Assembly: GCF_013870535.1 (NCBI RefSeq)
Contig: NZ_JACBXC010000005.1
Span: 1-39,211 of the forward strand
Reading direction: 5' to 3'
DNA from: Streptomyces phytophilus
GTDB lineage: Bacteria > Actinomycetota > Actinomycetes > Streptomycetales > Streptomycetaceae
Length of the DNA: 39,211 nt
The position numbers and the translations under genes were made by a program. The notes under the pieces are model-generated. The model worked only from the letters and a program-made list of their open reading frames with translations, made no database searches and was not told the origin of the DNA. Positions 7,885 through 23,506 of the stretch are shown here, piece by piece (the stretch's first letter is position 1; each line of letters opens with the position of its first letter).

Positions 7885-8439
7885 ATGGCGACGCCGGACA
7901 AGGTCGAGGCCGTCAAGGAGATCGCGGACAAGCTCCGCGGCTCCAACGCGGCCGTCGTGACCGCGTACACCGGACTGAGCGTGGCGCAGCTGAAGGATCT
8001 GCGCCGTTCTCTCGGAGAGAACGCGCAGTACCGAGTGGTGAAGAACACGCTGACCAAGATCGCGGCGAAGGAGGCCGGGCTCGACCAGCTCGACGAGCAC
8101 CTCCAGGGCTCGACCGCTGTCGCCTTCGTGACCGGTGACCCGGTCGAGGCGGCCAAGGGGCTGCGTAACTTCGCCAAGGACAACCCCGCGCTCGTCATCA
8201 AGGGCGGTGTCCTCGACGGCAAGGCCCTGAGCGCCGCGGAGATCAACAAGCTTGCGGACCTTGAGTCCCGCGAGGTGCTGCTCGCCAAGCTGGCCGGTGG
8301 CATGAAGGCGTCCATGGCGAAGGCCGCGGCGACCTTCCAGGCCCCGCTCACGAAGTTCGTCCGCACCGCGGACGCGCTGCGCGACAAGGTCGAGCAGGGC
8401 GGTGCCGGTACGCCGGCTCCCGCCGACGCCGCGGAGTAG
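7885..8439 (+). CDS. rplJ: 50S ribosomal protein L10
   Basis: L10 anchors L7/L12 dimers to the 50S stalk base and, with them, represses its own operon. At 184 residues it is normal for actinobacteria. The N-terminal rRNA-binding domain includes [19 protein letters not shown] and [17 protein letters not shown]. The C-terminal helix [17 protein letters not shown] binds L7/L12 dimers, and an Ala/Pro tail follows. The ATG at 7885 is preceded by GGAAGGAGG, and an upstream in-frame ATG at 7819 lies inside the leader hairpin region and is rejected. It is expressed with rplL from the promoter at 7616. Confidence 0.98.
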   Translation: MATPDKVEAVKEIADKLRGSNAAVVTAYTGLSVAQLKDLRRSLGENAQYRVVKNTLTKIAAKEAGLDQLDEHLQGSTAVAFVTGDPVEAAKGLRNFAKDNPALVIKGGVLDGKALSAAEINKLADLESREVLLAKLAGGMKASMAKAAATFQAPLTKFVRTADALRDKVEQGGAGTPAPADAAE

Positions 8440-8467
8440 CGATCCCGCTCTCTGTGGCTAGGGGGCA

Positions 8468-8489
8468 CCCCCACGCGAAGCCGTGGGGG
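8468..8489 (+). repeat. Palindromic hairpin between rplJ and rplL
   Basis: CCCCCACG (8468-8475) and CGTGGGGG (8482-8489) form a perfect 8-bp stem with loop CGAAGC. The flanks TAGGGGGCA and AGGGCGCCC resemble a short hairpin I have often seen dispersed between Streptomyces genes. It may act as a partial terminator or stabiliser between L10 and L7/L12. Confidence 0.7.
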
Positions 8490-8556
8490 AGGGCGCCCGC
8501 CGCACTGACGCATCAGTACAACCGGCACCAGCCGACTTAGTGGAAGGACCGCCATC

Positions 8557-8943
8557 ATGGCGAAGCTCAGCCAGGACGACCTGCTCGCGCAGTTCGAGGA
8601 GATGACCCTTCTTGAGCTGTCGGACTTCGTGAAGAAGTTCGAGGAGAAGTTCGACGTCGAGGCCGCCGCGCCGGCCGCCGTCATCGCCGCTCCGGGTGGC
8701 GGCGGCGCCGCGCCCGAGGCCGCCGAGGAGAAGGACGAGTTCGACGTCGTCCTCACCGGCGCCGGCGAGAAGAAGATCCAGGTCATCAAGGTCGTGCGCG
8801 AGCTGACCTCGCTCGGCCTGAAGGAGGCCAAGGAGCTGGTCGACGGCACGCCGAAGCCGGTTCTGGAGAAGGTCAACAAGGAGGCCGCGGAGAAGGCCAA
8901 GGACTCCCTTGAGAGCGCCGGCGCCTCCGTCGAGGTCAAGTGA
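8557..8943 (+). CDS. rplL: 50S ribosomal protein L7/L12
   Basis: L7/L12 is the multi-copy flexible stalk protein that recruits and activates translational GTPases. The length is 128 residues. The N-terminal dimerisation helices ([20 protein letters not shown]) bind L10. A short Ala/Pro/Gly hinge at about residues 40-55 follows, then the C-terminal GTPase-contacting domain with [21 protein letters not shown] and [14 protein letters not shown]. The ATG at 8557 follows GGAAGGA. The 117-base gap from rplJ holds a hairpin, and a strong terminator closes the unit. The multi-copy stoichiometry over L10 has to come from translation or mRNA stability. Confidence 0.98.
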   Translation: MAKLSQDDLLAQFEEMTLLELSDFVKKFEEKFDVEAAAPAAVIAAPGGGGAAPEAAEEKDEFDVVLTGAGEKKIQVIKVVRELTSLGLKEAKELVDGTPKPVLEKVNKEAAEKAKDSLESAGASVEVK

Positions 8944-9009
8944 CCTCGTCCCGGCCGGTCGGGGCCCTGTGAGCCCGGCCCGCCGGGGCTGACGGCCCCG
9001 TGCCGCCAC

Positions 9010-9043
9010 CGAGGGCGATCACCCATCCGGGTGGTCGCCCTCG
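9010..9043 (+). terminator. Terminator after rplL
   Basis: A 15-bp stem (9010-9024 with 9029-9043, one G-U pair) closes a 4-base loop ATCC. CTGCGTTGCC follows. It is one of the clearest terminators in the window and separates rplJL from rpoBC. Confidence 0.88.
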
Positions 9044-9073
9044 CTGCGTTGCCGGGCCCCTCGGCCGGAGCGC

Positions 9074-9101
9074 TTGCCCCGCGCGCACCTGCGGGTATGG
9101 T
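9074..9101 (+). promoter_or_regulatory. Upstream candidate promoter in the rplL-rpoB gap
   Basis: TTGCCC at 9074-9079, a 16-base spacer and TATGGT at 9096-9101 lie just past the rplL terminator. If active it would give a leader of over 400 bases before rpoB. A weaker pair, TTGACG (9154-9159) with GATTCT (9177-9182), also exists. The rest of 8944-9543 holds no gene that I can support. Confidence 0.45.
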
Positions 9102-9351
9102 GATCTTCACCGGCCGGGATGCCCCGACATGATCCCCCTGGGGCAGGGGGGCCTTGACGAACGGCCAGCGGCGCGCGATTCTCAGGTCGTCACATCGGTC
9201 CGTACTCCGAGGCATGGATCGGTGACTGAGTGGGAATGGCTTCAAGCGCGAAGGCATCCGGTATTCGGCATAACTTCAGGGGAGGCCCCACGCGAGGCGG
9301 GTGCTCCTCAGGCAGGGAGAGATCGACGATTTGCTGGTCTCCAGCCTCCGC

Positions 9352-9380
9352 TGGACATCAGTGTGGCGAGTCGCTACACT
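9352..9380 (+). promoter_or_regulatory. Main rpoBC promoter
   Basis: TGGACA at 9352-9357, a 17-base spacer and TACACT at 9375-9380 are the best promoter-like boxes before rpoB. The start would be near 9387, giving a leader of about 157 bases. The spacer and -10 box overlap a 23-base near-perfect palindrome. Confidence 0.7.
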
Positions 9381-9381
9381 G
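9359..9381 (+). repeat. Palindrome overlapping the rpoB promoter
   Basis: CAGTGTGGCGA (9359-9369) and TCGCTACACTG (9371-9381) are inverted copies around one central G, with a single mismatch. It covers the spacer and -10 box, which is a typical place for an operator. Confidence 0.75.
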
Positions 9382-9406
9382 ACCCTTTGCGCTGCCTGTT
9401 AACTGC

Positions 9407-9426
9407 CCCCTGCCCGTCACCAGGGG
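9407..9426 (+). promoter_or_regulatory. Hairpin in the rpoB leader
   Basis: CCCCTG (9407-9412) pairs with CAGGGG (9421-9426) over an 8-base loop, about 20 bases into the predicted rpoB transcript. I recall similar sequence before rpoB in other streptomycetes. Function is unknown. Confidence 0.5.
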
Positions 9427-9543
9427 TCTGTCCAGAGCTCGTACGATCTTGAGAGACACGCTTTGACCTGGGCGTTCTCCTCCCCGTGTGGGTTTTGGGA
9501 CCGGTACGCGCGTAGTGAGTCCGAGCCCTCGGAAGGACCCCTC

Positions 9544-13029
<3,486 letters not shown>

Positions 13030-13157
13030 CGGGTCCGGTGGCGGCTTCCTTCGAAGCCGCCGCCTCCCCCTCGGCCCTGGCGGGCCTGGGAGGCAACCCC
13101 TCCCGCGACCCGCGATCAGACCCTATTGACACACGACCCTGAGAGGGATTGACGAGA

Positions 13158-17066
<3,909 letters not shown>

Positions 17067-17090
17067 GGCGGCCTGCGTCACCGCACGCCC

Positions 17091-17126
17091 CGCAGGGCGG
17101 CTCTCCCCCGGGAGAGCCGCCCTGCG
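17091..17126 (+). terminator. Terminator after rpoC
   Basis: A perfect 16-bp stem (17091-17106 with 17111-17126) closes loop CCCG 24 bases after the rpoC stop. It is the strongest hairpin in the window. The remaining 260 bases up to the next gene are GC-rich. They contain a TACCAT box at 17230 without a good -35, and no gene that I can support. Confidence 0.92.
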
Positions 17127-17387
17127 GCGTTCCAGGGGCCTCTCCGGGGCCGTGGGGGCCCCTGGCGGGTCCCGGCGGCTCCCGGGCGGTCCCCGCCGCC
17201 CCGGGGTCGGTGAACGCCCTGTGCGGGGCTACCATGAAACAGCGCGCGAACCGGACAACGTGATGTACAGGGGGCGCACGGCGACGCGAACTTCCCGCCG
17301 CCGCACCGGAACTCCCTCGGCGCCCCGAGCGTCCAGCAGAATAGAAAGCACGCGGCACGCGGATGCCGCGGGTGGGGAGGTTCCTGA

Positions 17388-17900
17388 GTGTCCATGCAGC
17401 CGTGGGACCAAAGCCGGCCTCCGTCCATGCGTGCCTCGCACGCCGACCGGGAGCGGACGGTCGATGTGATCAAGGCCGGGTTCGCCGAGGGCAGGCTCAC
17501 CCAGCCGGAGTACGAGCAGCGCATGTCGACGGCGTACGAGGCGCAGACCTACGGCGAGCTGCACCTGCTCATCTCCGACCTGCCACAGGGCCCCGTCGGC
17601 ATTCCGACGATGCCGGCCGTGGTGCCGCGCACCTTCCAGCCCGTACCCGTCCTGCCGCCCCCAGCGGGCACGAACAGCACGGCGATCGGCGCGCTGGTGT
17701 GCGGGGCGCTGGTGCCGGTGGTCGGCGTGACGTTCATCCCGGCGATCATCCTGGGGCACAAGGCGCGCGCCGAGATCCGCAGGACCGGCGAGCAGGGCGA
17801 CGGCATGGCGCTTGCGGGCCTGGTCATCGGCTATCTGGCGCTGAGCTTCGTGGCGTTCATCGCCCTCATCGTGGCCGCCGTGGCCAGCAGCGGCGCATAA
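17388..17900 (+). CDS. DUF1707 and DUF4190 domain membrane protein
   Basis: A 170-residue protein with a cytoplasmic N-terminal DUF1707 domain: RASHADRERTVDVIKAGFAE, then GRLTQPEYEQRM and the YGELHLLISDLP ending at about residue 66. A Pro-rich linker leads to a DUF4190 region with two membrane helices: about residues 99-123 (ALVCGALVPVVGVTFIPAIIL) and about 143-166 (LAGLVIGYLALSFVAFIAL). GHKARAEIRRTGEQGDGMA lies between them, the typical DUF4190 loop. DUF1707 proteins are common in actinobacteria and their role is not established. The GTG at 17388 follows GGGGAGG; ATG at 17394 is the alternative. It stands alone between the rpoC terminator and the rpsL promoter. Confidence 0.9.
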   Translation: MSMQPWDQSRPPSMRASHADRERTVDVIKAGFAEGRLTQPEYEQRMSTAYEAQTYGELHLLISDLPQGPVGIPTMPAVVPRTFQPVPVLPPPAGTNSTAIGALVCGALVPVVGVTFIPAIILGHKARAEIRRTGEQGDGMALAGLVIGYLALSFVAFIALIVAAVASSGA

Positions 17901-17937
17901 CTGTACCCGGGTCCGTCGTCCCTTATGTCTTTTTGTT

Positions 17938-17967
17938 TTGACCGGAGCGGGTGGCTGTAGGTACCCT
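17938..17967 (+). promoter_or_regulatory. str operon promoter (rpsL)
   Basis: TTGACC at 17938-17943, an 18-base spacer and TACCCT at 17962-17967. A T-rich run, TCTTTTTGTTTTG (17928-17940), lies directly upstream. It is unusual in this GC-rich DNA and may act as an UP element. The leader to rpsL is about 216 bases. Confidence 0.7.
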
Positions 17968-17996
17968 CTGACCTTGTGCCTGGGGTGTCCCCGGGT

Positions 17997-18026
17997 CTTC
18001 GCGTGCGCGGGGGCGCTCCCGCGAAG
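17997..18026 (+). promoter_or_regulatory. Leader hairpin upstream of rpsL
   Basis: CTTCGCG (17997-18003) pairs perfectly with CGCGAAG (18020-18026), with GC-rich sequence between that can pair further. It lies early in the rpsL leader. Its role is unknown. Confidence 0.5.
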
Positions 18027-18089
18027 GCGCCGAGGCTGTGACACCGAAGAGCTGCACTTCCCCGTGAGACTGGCGGGGACGTACGGGGC

Positions 18090-18119
18090 TTGCGACACAC
18101 CCGACCGCGTGGGTCGGGG
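18090..18119 (+). promoter_or_regulatory. Shared ribosomal-protein leader element, rpsL copy
   Basis: A 30-base element beginning TTGCGACACA and containing the hairpin CCCGACC-GCGTG-GGTCGGG. The same element, with a single A/G difference at its tenth base, occurs in the rpsJ leader at 34850-34879. It ends 70 bases before the rpsL start and contains no -10 box, so an RNA-level signal is more likely than a promoter. Confidence 0.75.
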
Positions 18120-18189
18120 GCCGGCCGGTCTTCACGGACAAACCCCAGGTTAGAAGTATCGAGATCGGCACACAGAAACCGGAGAAACC

Positions 18190-18561
<372 letters not shown>

Positions 18562-18563
18562 GC

Positions 18564-19034
18564 ATGCCTCGTAAGGGCCCCGCCCCGAAGCGACCGGTGC
18601 ACATCGACCCGGTCTACAACTCTCCTCTGGTGACCTCCCTGATCAACAAGGTGCTGCTGCACGGCAAGCGCTCCACCGCCGAGCGCATCGTGTACGGCGC
18701 CATGGAGGGCCTGCGCGAGAAGACCGGCAACGACCCGGTCATCACGCTGAAGCGCGCCCTGGAGAACGTCAAGCCGGCCATCGAGGTCAAGTCCCGCCGC
18801 GTCGGTGGCGCGACGTACCAGGTCCCGGTCGAGGTCAAGCCCGGCCGGTCCGCCACGCTCGCGCTGCGCTGGCTCGTGGGTTACTCCCGCGCCCGCCGCG
18901 AGAAGACGATGACCGAGCGGCTCATGAACGAGCTGCTGGACGCCAGCAACGGCCTGGGCGCCTCCGTCAAGCGCCGCGAGGACACCCACAAGATGGCCGA
19001 CGCCAACAAGGCCTTCGCGCACTACCGCTGGTAG
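18564..19034 (+). CDS. rpsG: 30S ribosomal protein S7
   Basis: S7 nucleates the 30S head and contacts E-site tRNA. In E. coli it also regulates the str operon by binding the rpsL-rpsG junction. It has 156 residues, the normal length. It begins [20 protein letters not shown] and includes the rRNA-binding [23 protein letters not shown] and the C-terminal [14 protein letters not shown]. The ATG at 18564 is 2 bases past the rpsL stop and uses the AAGGAGAA at the rpsL 3' end, so the two are translationally coupled. With a 2-base junction there is no room for an E. coli-style S7 binding site between them. Confidence 0.99.
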   Translation: MPRKGPAPKRPVHIDPVYNSPLVTSLINKVLLHGKRSTAERIVYGAMEGLREKTGNDPVITLKRALENVKPAIEVKSRRVGGATYQVPVEVKPGRSATLALRWLVGYSRARREKTMTERLMNELLDASNGLGASVKRREDTHKMADANKAFAHYRW

Positions 19035-19074
19035 TCGAGAACCCCGTAGTTACGAGAGAGAAGACTGAGCCAAC

Positions 19075-21195
19075 ATGGCCACCACTTCACTTGACCTGGC
19101 CAAGGTCCGCAACATTGGGATCATGGCCCACATCGACGCGGGCAAGACGACCACCACCGAGCGGATCCTGTACTACACCGGTGTCTCGTACAAGATCGGT
19201 GAGGTCCACGACGGCGCAGCCACGATGGACTGGATGGCGCAGGAGCAGGAGCGCGGCATCACGATCACGTCTGCCGCGACGACCTGCCACTGGCCGCTCG
19301 ATGAGGTCGACCACACCATCAACATCATCGACACCCCGGGCCACGTCGACTTCACCGTCGAGGTGGAGCGCTCGCTGCGCGTGCTCGACGGTGCGGTGAC
19401 GGTGTTCGACGGTGTGGCCGGGGTCGAGCCGCAGTCCGAGACCGTGTGGCGCCAGGCCGACCGCTACGGCGTCCCGCGCATCTGCTTCGTCAACAAGCTG
19501 GACCGCACGGGCGCCGAGTTCCACCGCTGCGTCGACATGATCACCGACCGGCTGGGCGCGACCCCGCTGGTCATGCAGCTCCCGATCGGCACCGAGGCCG
19601 ACTTCAAGGGCGTCGTGGACCTGGTCCGCATGAAGGCGTTCGTCTGGTCGCCCGAGGCCAAGCTCGGCGAGGCGTACGACGTCGTCGACATCCCCGAGAC
19701 GCACCTTGAGGCGGCCGACGAGTGGCGGGGCACGCTGCTCGAAGCCGTCGCCGAGAACGACGAGGAGATGATGGAGCTGTACCTGGAGGGCGAGGAGCCC
19801 ACCGAGGAGCAGCTCCACGCGGCCGTGCGCCGTATCACCATCAACTCCGGCAAGGGCGAGGGCACCACCGTCACCCCGGTGTTCTGCGGCACCGCGTTCA
19901 AGAACAAGGGCGTGCAGCCCCTGCTGGACGCGATCGTGCGGTACCTGCCGTCGCCGCTGGACGTCGAGGCCATCGAGGGGCACGCCGTCGGCAACCCCGA
20001 CGAGGTCATCGTCCGCCGTCCTTCGGAGGAGGAGCCGCTCTCCGCGCTCGCCTTCAAGATCGCCAGCGACCCGCACCTGGGCAAGCTGACGTTCATCCGG
20101 GTCTACTCGGGCCGGCTGAACTCCGGCTCGCAGGTGCAGAACTCGGTCAAGGGCCGCAAGGAGCGCATCGGCAAGATCTACCGGATGCACGCCAACAAGC
20201 GTGAGGAGATCGAATCGGTGGGTGCCGGCGACATCGTCGCCGTCATGGGTCTGAAGCAGACCACCACCGGCGAGACCCTCAGCGACCCGGCGAAGCCGGT
20301 GATCCTGGAGTCCATGGACTTCCCGGCCCCGGTGATCGAGGTCGCCATCGAGCCGAAGTCCAAGGGCGACCAGGAGAAGCTGGGCGTCGCGATCCAGCGC
20401 CTCGCCGAGGAGGACCCGTCTTTCCGGGTCAAGACCGACGAGGAGACCGGCCAGACCATCATCTCGGGCATGGGCGAACTGCACCTGGACGTGCTGGTCG
20501 ACCGTATGAAGCGCGAGTTCAAGGTCGAGGCGAACGTCGGTAAGCCGCAGGTGGCGTACCGCGAGACGGTTCGCCGGCCGGTGGCGAAGCACGAGTACAC
20601 GCACAAGAAGCAGACCGGCGGCTCCGGCCAGTTCGCGCGCGTCATCATCGCGCTCGAACCGCTGGAGGGCGACGGCTACGAGTTCGTCAACGAGGTCACC
20701 GGCGGCCGCATCCCCAAGGAGTACATCCCCTCGGTGGACGCGGGCAGCCAGGAGGCCATGGAATTCGGCATCCTCGCCGGATACCCGCTGACGGGCGTGC
20801 GTGTGCGCCTGCTGGACGGTGCCTACCACGAGGTGGACTCGTCCGAGATGGCCTTCAAGATCGCCGGCTCGATGGCCTTCAAGGAGGCCGCCCGCAAGGC
20901 CGCTCCGGTCCTGCTGGAGCCGATGATGAAGGTCGAGGTCACGACGCCCGAGGACTACATGGGCGACGTGATCGGCGACATCAACTCGCGCCGTGGACAG
21001 ATCCAGTCCATGGAGGACCGGAGCGGTGCCAAGCTGGTCACCGGTCTGGTCCCGCTGTCGGAGATGTTCGGCTACGTCGGCGACCTGCGCAGCAAGACGT
21101 CCGGCCGGGCGAGCTACTCCATGCAGTTCGACTCCTACGCCGAGGTTCCCAAGAACGTCGCCGAGGAGATCATCGCGAAGGCCAAGGGCGAGTGA
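19075..21195 (+). CDS. fusA: Elongation factor G
   Basis: EF-G is the GTPase that drives tRNA-mRNA translocation and, with RRF, ribosome recycling. It has 706 residues. The G1 motif AHIDAGKTT is at 18-26, the switch region at [16 protein letters not shown] from 86 and NKLD at 140-143. The actinobacterial EF-G domain order II to V follows, with [14 protein letters not shown] in domain [21 protein letters not shown] in IV and [20 protein letters not shown] in V. The ATG at 19075 lies 40 bases past rpsG. Residues of the fusidic acid pocket were not compared one by one. It is third in the str operon. Confidence 0.99.
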   Translation: MATTSLDLAKVRNIGIMAHIDAGKTTTTERILYYTGVSYKIGEVHDGAATMDWMAQEQERGITITSAATTCHWPLDEVDHTINIIDTPGHVDFTVEVERSLRVLDGAVTVFDGVAGVEPQSETVWRQADRYGVPRICFVNKLDRTGAEFHRCVDMITDRLGATPLVMQLPIGTEADFKGVVDLVRMKAFVWSPEAKLGEAYDVVDIPETHLEAADEWRGTLLEAVAENDEEMMELYLEGEEPTEEQLHAAVRRITINSGKGEGTTVTPVFCGTAFKNKGVQPLLDAIVRYLPSPLDVEAIEGHAVGNPDEVIVRRPSEEEPLSALAFKIASDPHLGKLTFIRVYSGRLNSGSQVQNSVKGRKERIGKIYRMHANKREEIESVGAGDIVAVMGLKQTTTGETLSDPAKPVILESMDFPAPVIEVAIEPKSKGDQEKLGVAIQRLAEEDPSFRVKTDEETGQTIISGMGELHLDVLVDRMKREFKVEANVGKPQVAYRETVRRPVAKHEYTHKKQTGGSGQFARVIIALEPLEGDGYEFVNEVTGGRIPKEYIPSVDAGSQEAMEFGILAGYPLTGVRVRLLDGAYHEVDSSEMAFKIAGSMAFKEAARKAAPVLLEPMMKVEVTTPEDYMGDVIGDINSRRGQIQSMEDRSGAKLVTGLVPLSEMFGYVGDLRSKTSGRASYSMQFDSYAEVPKNVAEEIIAKAKGE

Positions 21196-21224
21196 AGCCG
21201 TAGGCTGTAGCAAACGGCATACAG

Positions 21225-21321
21225 GGTATACCGCCGCAGATCCCTCAGGGAGCTGTGGCGGGCACCCCGGCTGCCGACCACAGGCGGACAGGTCAAGGGC
21301 ATCCCCCTAGGGGTCCTGACC
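21225..21321 (+). promoter_or_regulatory. Palindrome-rich fusA-tuf intergenic region
   Basis: The 199-base gap before tuf holds three perfect or near-perfect palindromes: GGTATACC (21225-21232), TCCCTCAGGGA (21241-21251) and CCCCTAGGGG (21304-21313). The last is flanked by GGTCA (21291-21295) and TGACC (21317-21321), so it can form a larger stem. I recall that tuf1 has its own promoter here in streptomycetes. TATACC is a possible -10, but no good -35 is visible. Confidence 0.45.
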
Positions 21322-21394
21322 GGTTCGGAACGACCACCTGAACCCCTCCGTAGAAGGCGGGGGGCGTACAGCACCAGTCCACAGGAGGACCCCA

Positions 21395-22588
21395 GTGGCG
21401 AAGGCGAAGTTCGAGCGGACTAAGCCGCACGTCAACATCGGCACCATCGGTCATATCGACCACGGCAAGACCACTCTTACCGCGGCGATCACCAAGGTGC
21501 TGCACGACGCTTATCCGGACCTGAACGAGGCTTCGGCCTTCGACCAGATCGACAAGGCTCCGGAAGAGAAGCAGCGCGGTATTACGATCTCCATCGCGCA
21601 CGTCGAATACCAGACCGAGTCGCGGCACTATGCGCACGTCGACTGCCCTGGTCACGCGGACTACATCAAGAACATGATCACCGGTGCCGCCCAGATGGAC
21701 GGCGCGATCCTCGTGGTCGCCGCCACCGACGGTCCGATGCCGCAGACCAAGGAGCACGTGCTGCTCGCCCGCCAGGTCGGCGTGCCGTACATCGTCGTCG
21801 CGCTGAACAAGGCCGACATGGTGGACGACGAAGAGATCATGGAGCTCGTCGAGCTTGAGGTCCGTGAGCTTCTCTCCGAGTACGAGTTCCCGGGCGACGA
21901 TGTCCCGGTCGTCAAGGTCTCCGCGCTGAAGGCGCTGGAGGGCGACGCCGAGTGGGGCAAGACCGTCCTCGACCTGATGAAGGCCGTCGACGAGTCCATC
22001 CCGGAGCCGGTCCGCGAGATCGACAAGCCGTTCCTGATGCCGATCGAGGACGTTTTCACGATCACCGGTCGTGGCACCGTCGTCACCGGCCGCATCGAGC
22101 GCGGCATCCTCAAGGTGAACGAGGAAGTCGCGATCATCGGCATCAAGGAAGAGACGACCAAGACCACGGTCACGGGCATCGAGATGTTCCGCAAGCTGCT
22201 GGACGAGGGCCAGGCCGGTGAGAACGTCGGCCTCCTCCTCCGCGGCATCAAGCGCGAGGACGTCGAGCGCGGCCAGGTCATCATCAAGCCGGGCACCGTC
22301 ACCCCGCACACCGAGTTCGAGGCGACGGCGTACATCCTGTCGAAGGACGAGGGCGGTAGGCACACCCCGTTCTTCAACAACTACCGCCCGCAGTTCTACT
22401 TCCGCACCACCGACGTGACCGGCGTCGTGCACCTCCCCGAGGGCACGGAGATGGTCATGCCGGGCGACAACACCGACATGAAGGTGGAGCTGATCCAGCC
22501 CATCGCCATGGAGGAGGGCCTGAAGTTCGCCATCCGCGAGGGTGGCCGGACGGTGGGCGCCGGCCAGGTCACGAAGATCCTCAAGTGA
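21395..22588 (+). CDS. tuf: Elongation factor Tu
   Basis: EF-Tu delivers aminoacyl-tRNA to the ribosomal A site. The length of 397 residues is standard. Motifs are GHIDHGKT at 19-26, the switch I end RGITIS, DCPGH from 83 and NKAD at 138-141. The end of domain [17 protein letters not shown], keeps the alanine mutated in kirromycin-resistant forms, and QTKEH is also ordinary, so no elfamycin resistance change is seen. The GTG at 21395 follows AGGAGG. It is last in the str operon and closed by the terminator at 22610. Streptomyces often has a second, divergent tuf copy elsewhere; this one, by position and sequence, is the main tuf1. Confidence 0.99.
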   Translation: MAKAKFERTKPHVNIGTIGHIDHGKTTLTAAITKVLHDAYPDLNEASAFDQIDKAPEEKQRGITISIAHVEYQTESRHYAHVDCPGHADYIKNMITGAAQMDGAILVVAATDGPMPQTKEHVLLARQVGVPYIVVALNKADMVDDEEIMELVELEVRELLSEYEFPGDDVPVVKVSALKALEGDAEWGKTVLDLMKAVDESIPEPVREIDKPFLMPIEDVFTITGRGTVVTGRIERGILKVNEEVAIIGIKEETTKTTVTGIEMFRKLLDEGQAGENVGLLLRGIKREDVERGQVIIKPGTVTPHTEFEATAYILSKDEGGRHTPFFNNYRPQFYFRTTDVTGVVHLPEGTEMVMPGDNTDMKVELIQPIAMEEGLKFAIREGGRTVGAGQVTKILK

Positions 22589-22609
22589 CCTGACGGTACG
22601 ACGTCCCGG

Positions 22610-22646
22610 GGCCCCGGCCCGCCGATTCCTTCGGCGGACCGGGGCC
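22610..22646 (+). terminator. Terminator after tuf
   Basis: GGCCCCGG (22610-22617) pairs with CCGGGGCC (22639-22646). After one C-A mismatch, CCGCCGA pairs with TCGGCGG around loop TTCCT. TT follows. It closes the str operon. Confidence 0.87.
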
Positions 22647-22785
22647 TTCGGCGTGCGCGGGGCGGATATGCCTGTTCAGGCAACCCGCCTCTTTCGTCGT
22701 GGGGATGGAATTCCAGTTGCCTGGTGGGAGCGGAAGTGGAATGCATTTTCGCAGGGTGTTGTCCACAGGCCCGAAAGTGGGGGTA

Positions 22786-22813
22786 GTGAACGCTGCTGCG
22801 GCTCCTATAGCGT
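22786..22813 (+). promoter_or_regulatory. Candidate promoter of the WXG cassette
   Basis: GTGAAC at 22786-22791, a 16-base spacer and TAGCGT at 22808-22813 lie 40 bases before the first cassette gene. A 13-base palindrome, TGACGTATCGTCA (22821-22833), lies immediately downstream, near the expected transcription start, and could be an operator. Confidence 0.42.
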
Positions 22814-22852
22814 CGGCTTCTGACGTATCGTCACCGTGACTGGGAGTTGATC

Positions 22853-23506
22853 GTGTCCCCCCGCGCCCTTTCCGCCGCCGCGCTTGCGGCTGCCGCCGCC
22901 CTGAGCCTGCTACTGACCGCCTGCGGCAGCGACGAGGACGGCGACACCCCGCCGGACGACAAGATCCAGGGCGCCGACAAGGCGGAGAAGTCGCCGTCGC
23001 CGAGCCCTTCGGAGGAGGAGGCGGGCAGACCGGAGATCAAGCTGCCGAAGGACGTCACGTACGAGTTCGAGTGGTCGAAGACCGGCGATCCGGACAAGGA
23101 CGCCGTGCTGCGGGACACCGAGGAGCGCATCAAGTCGCTGGACATGGCCATCGCCGAACAAGACCCGGCCCATGCGGCCTACCGCTTCTACTACTACGGG
23201 GAGGCAGCAGCCGGGGCTGAGGAGACGATCCAGCGCTTCGTTGATCACAAGGCCCGTACGACGGGCACCGTCCGCTACTACGCGGAGCAGCTCTCGCTGG
23301 AGGAAGACGGCACTGCGAACCTGATCTACTGCGAGGACCAGTCGAAGGCGTTCAACAAGTTCCTGGACACGGGGAAGGTCGACGAAACGCCTGTGACAGC
23401 GGACAGCTACGTCGTCTACAACACCAAACTCCGAAAGGGCGAGGGCGGCGTCTGGATTACGGAGCAGCTCATCTCCGAAAGGGGGGCGGCGCAGTGTCAG
23501 CCGTGA
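22853..23506 (+). CDS. Secreted lipoprotein of unknown function, first gene of the WXG cassette
   Basis: A 217-residue lipoprotein. A short basic start and an Ala/Leu-rich hydrophobic core lead to lipobox LLTAC with C24. An acidic, Ser/Pro-rich linker (PSPSPSEEE) reaches about residue 60. The mature domain runs from VTYEFEWSKTGDPDKDAVLRDTEERIKSLDMAIAEQD through RFYYYGEAAAGAEETIQRFVDHK to YVVYNTKLRKGEGGVWITEQLISERGAAQCQP. This is an alpha/beta pattern reminiscent of NTF2-like lipoproteins, which is a guess. The GTG at 22853 has GGGAG 6 bases upstream; the TTG at 22847 is too close to it. The stop overlaps the next gene by 13 bases, so they are coupled. Confidence 0.85.
   Translation: MSPRALSAAALAAAAALSLLLTACGSDEDGDTPPDDKIQGADKAEKSPSPSPSEEEAGRPEIKLPKDVTYEFEWSKTGDPDKDAVLRDTEERIKSLDMAIAEQDPAHAAYRFYYYGEAAAGAEETIQRFVDHKARTTGTVRYYAEQLSLEEDGTANLIYCEDQSKAFNKFLDTGKVDETPVTADSYVVYNTKLRKGEGGVWITEQLISERGAAQCQP

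Noticed and set aside
18090-18119. Shared leader element as a promoter with -35 TTGCGA
   Set aside because: 17 to 18 bases downstream in both copies the sequence is GTCGGG-like with no A/T-containing -10.
21395-22588. Kirromycin-resistance type EF-Tu
   Set aside because: The known positions that I could locate (QTKEH and GRTVGAGQ regions) are ordinary.
22847-22852. TTG start for the cassette lipoprotein
   Set aside because: It directly abuts the GGGAG site; GTG 22853 has proper spacing.
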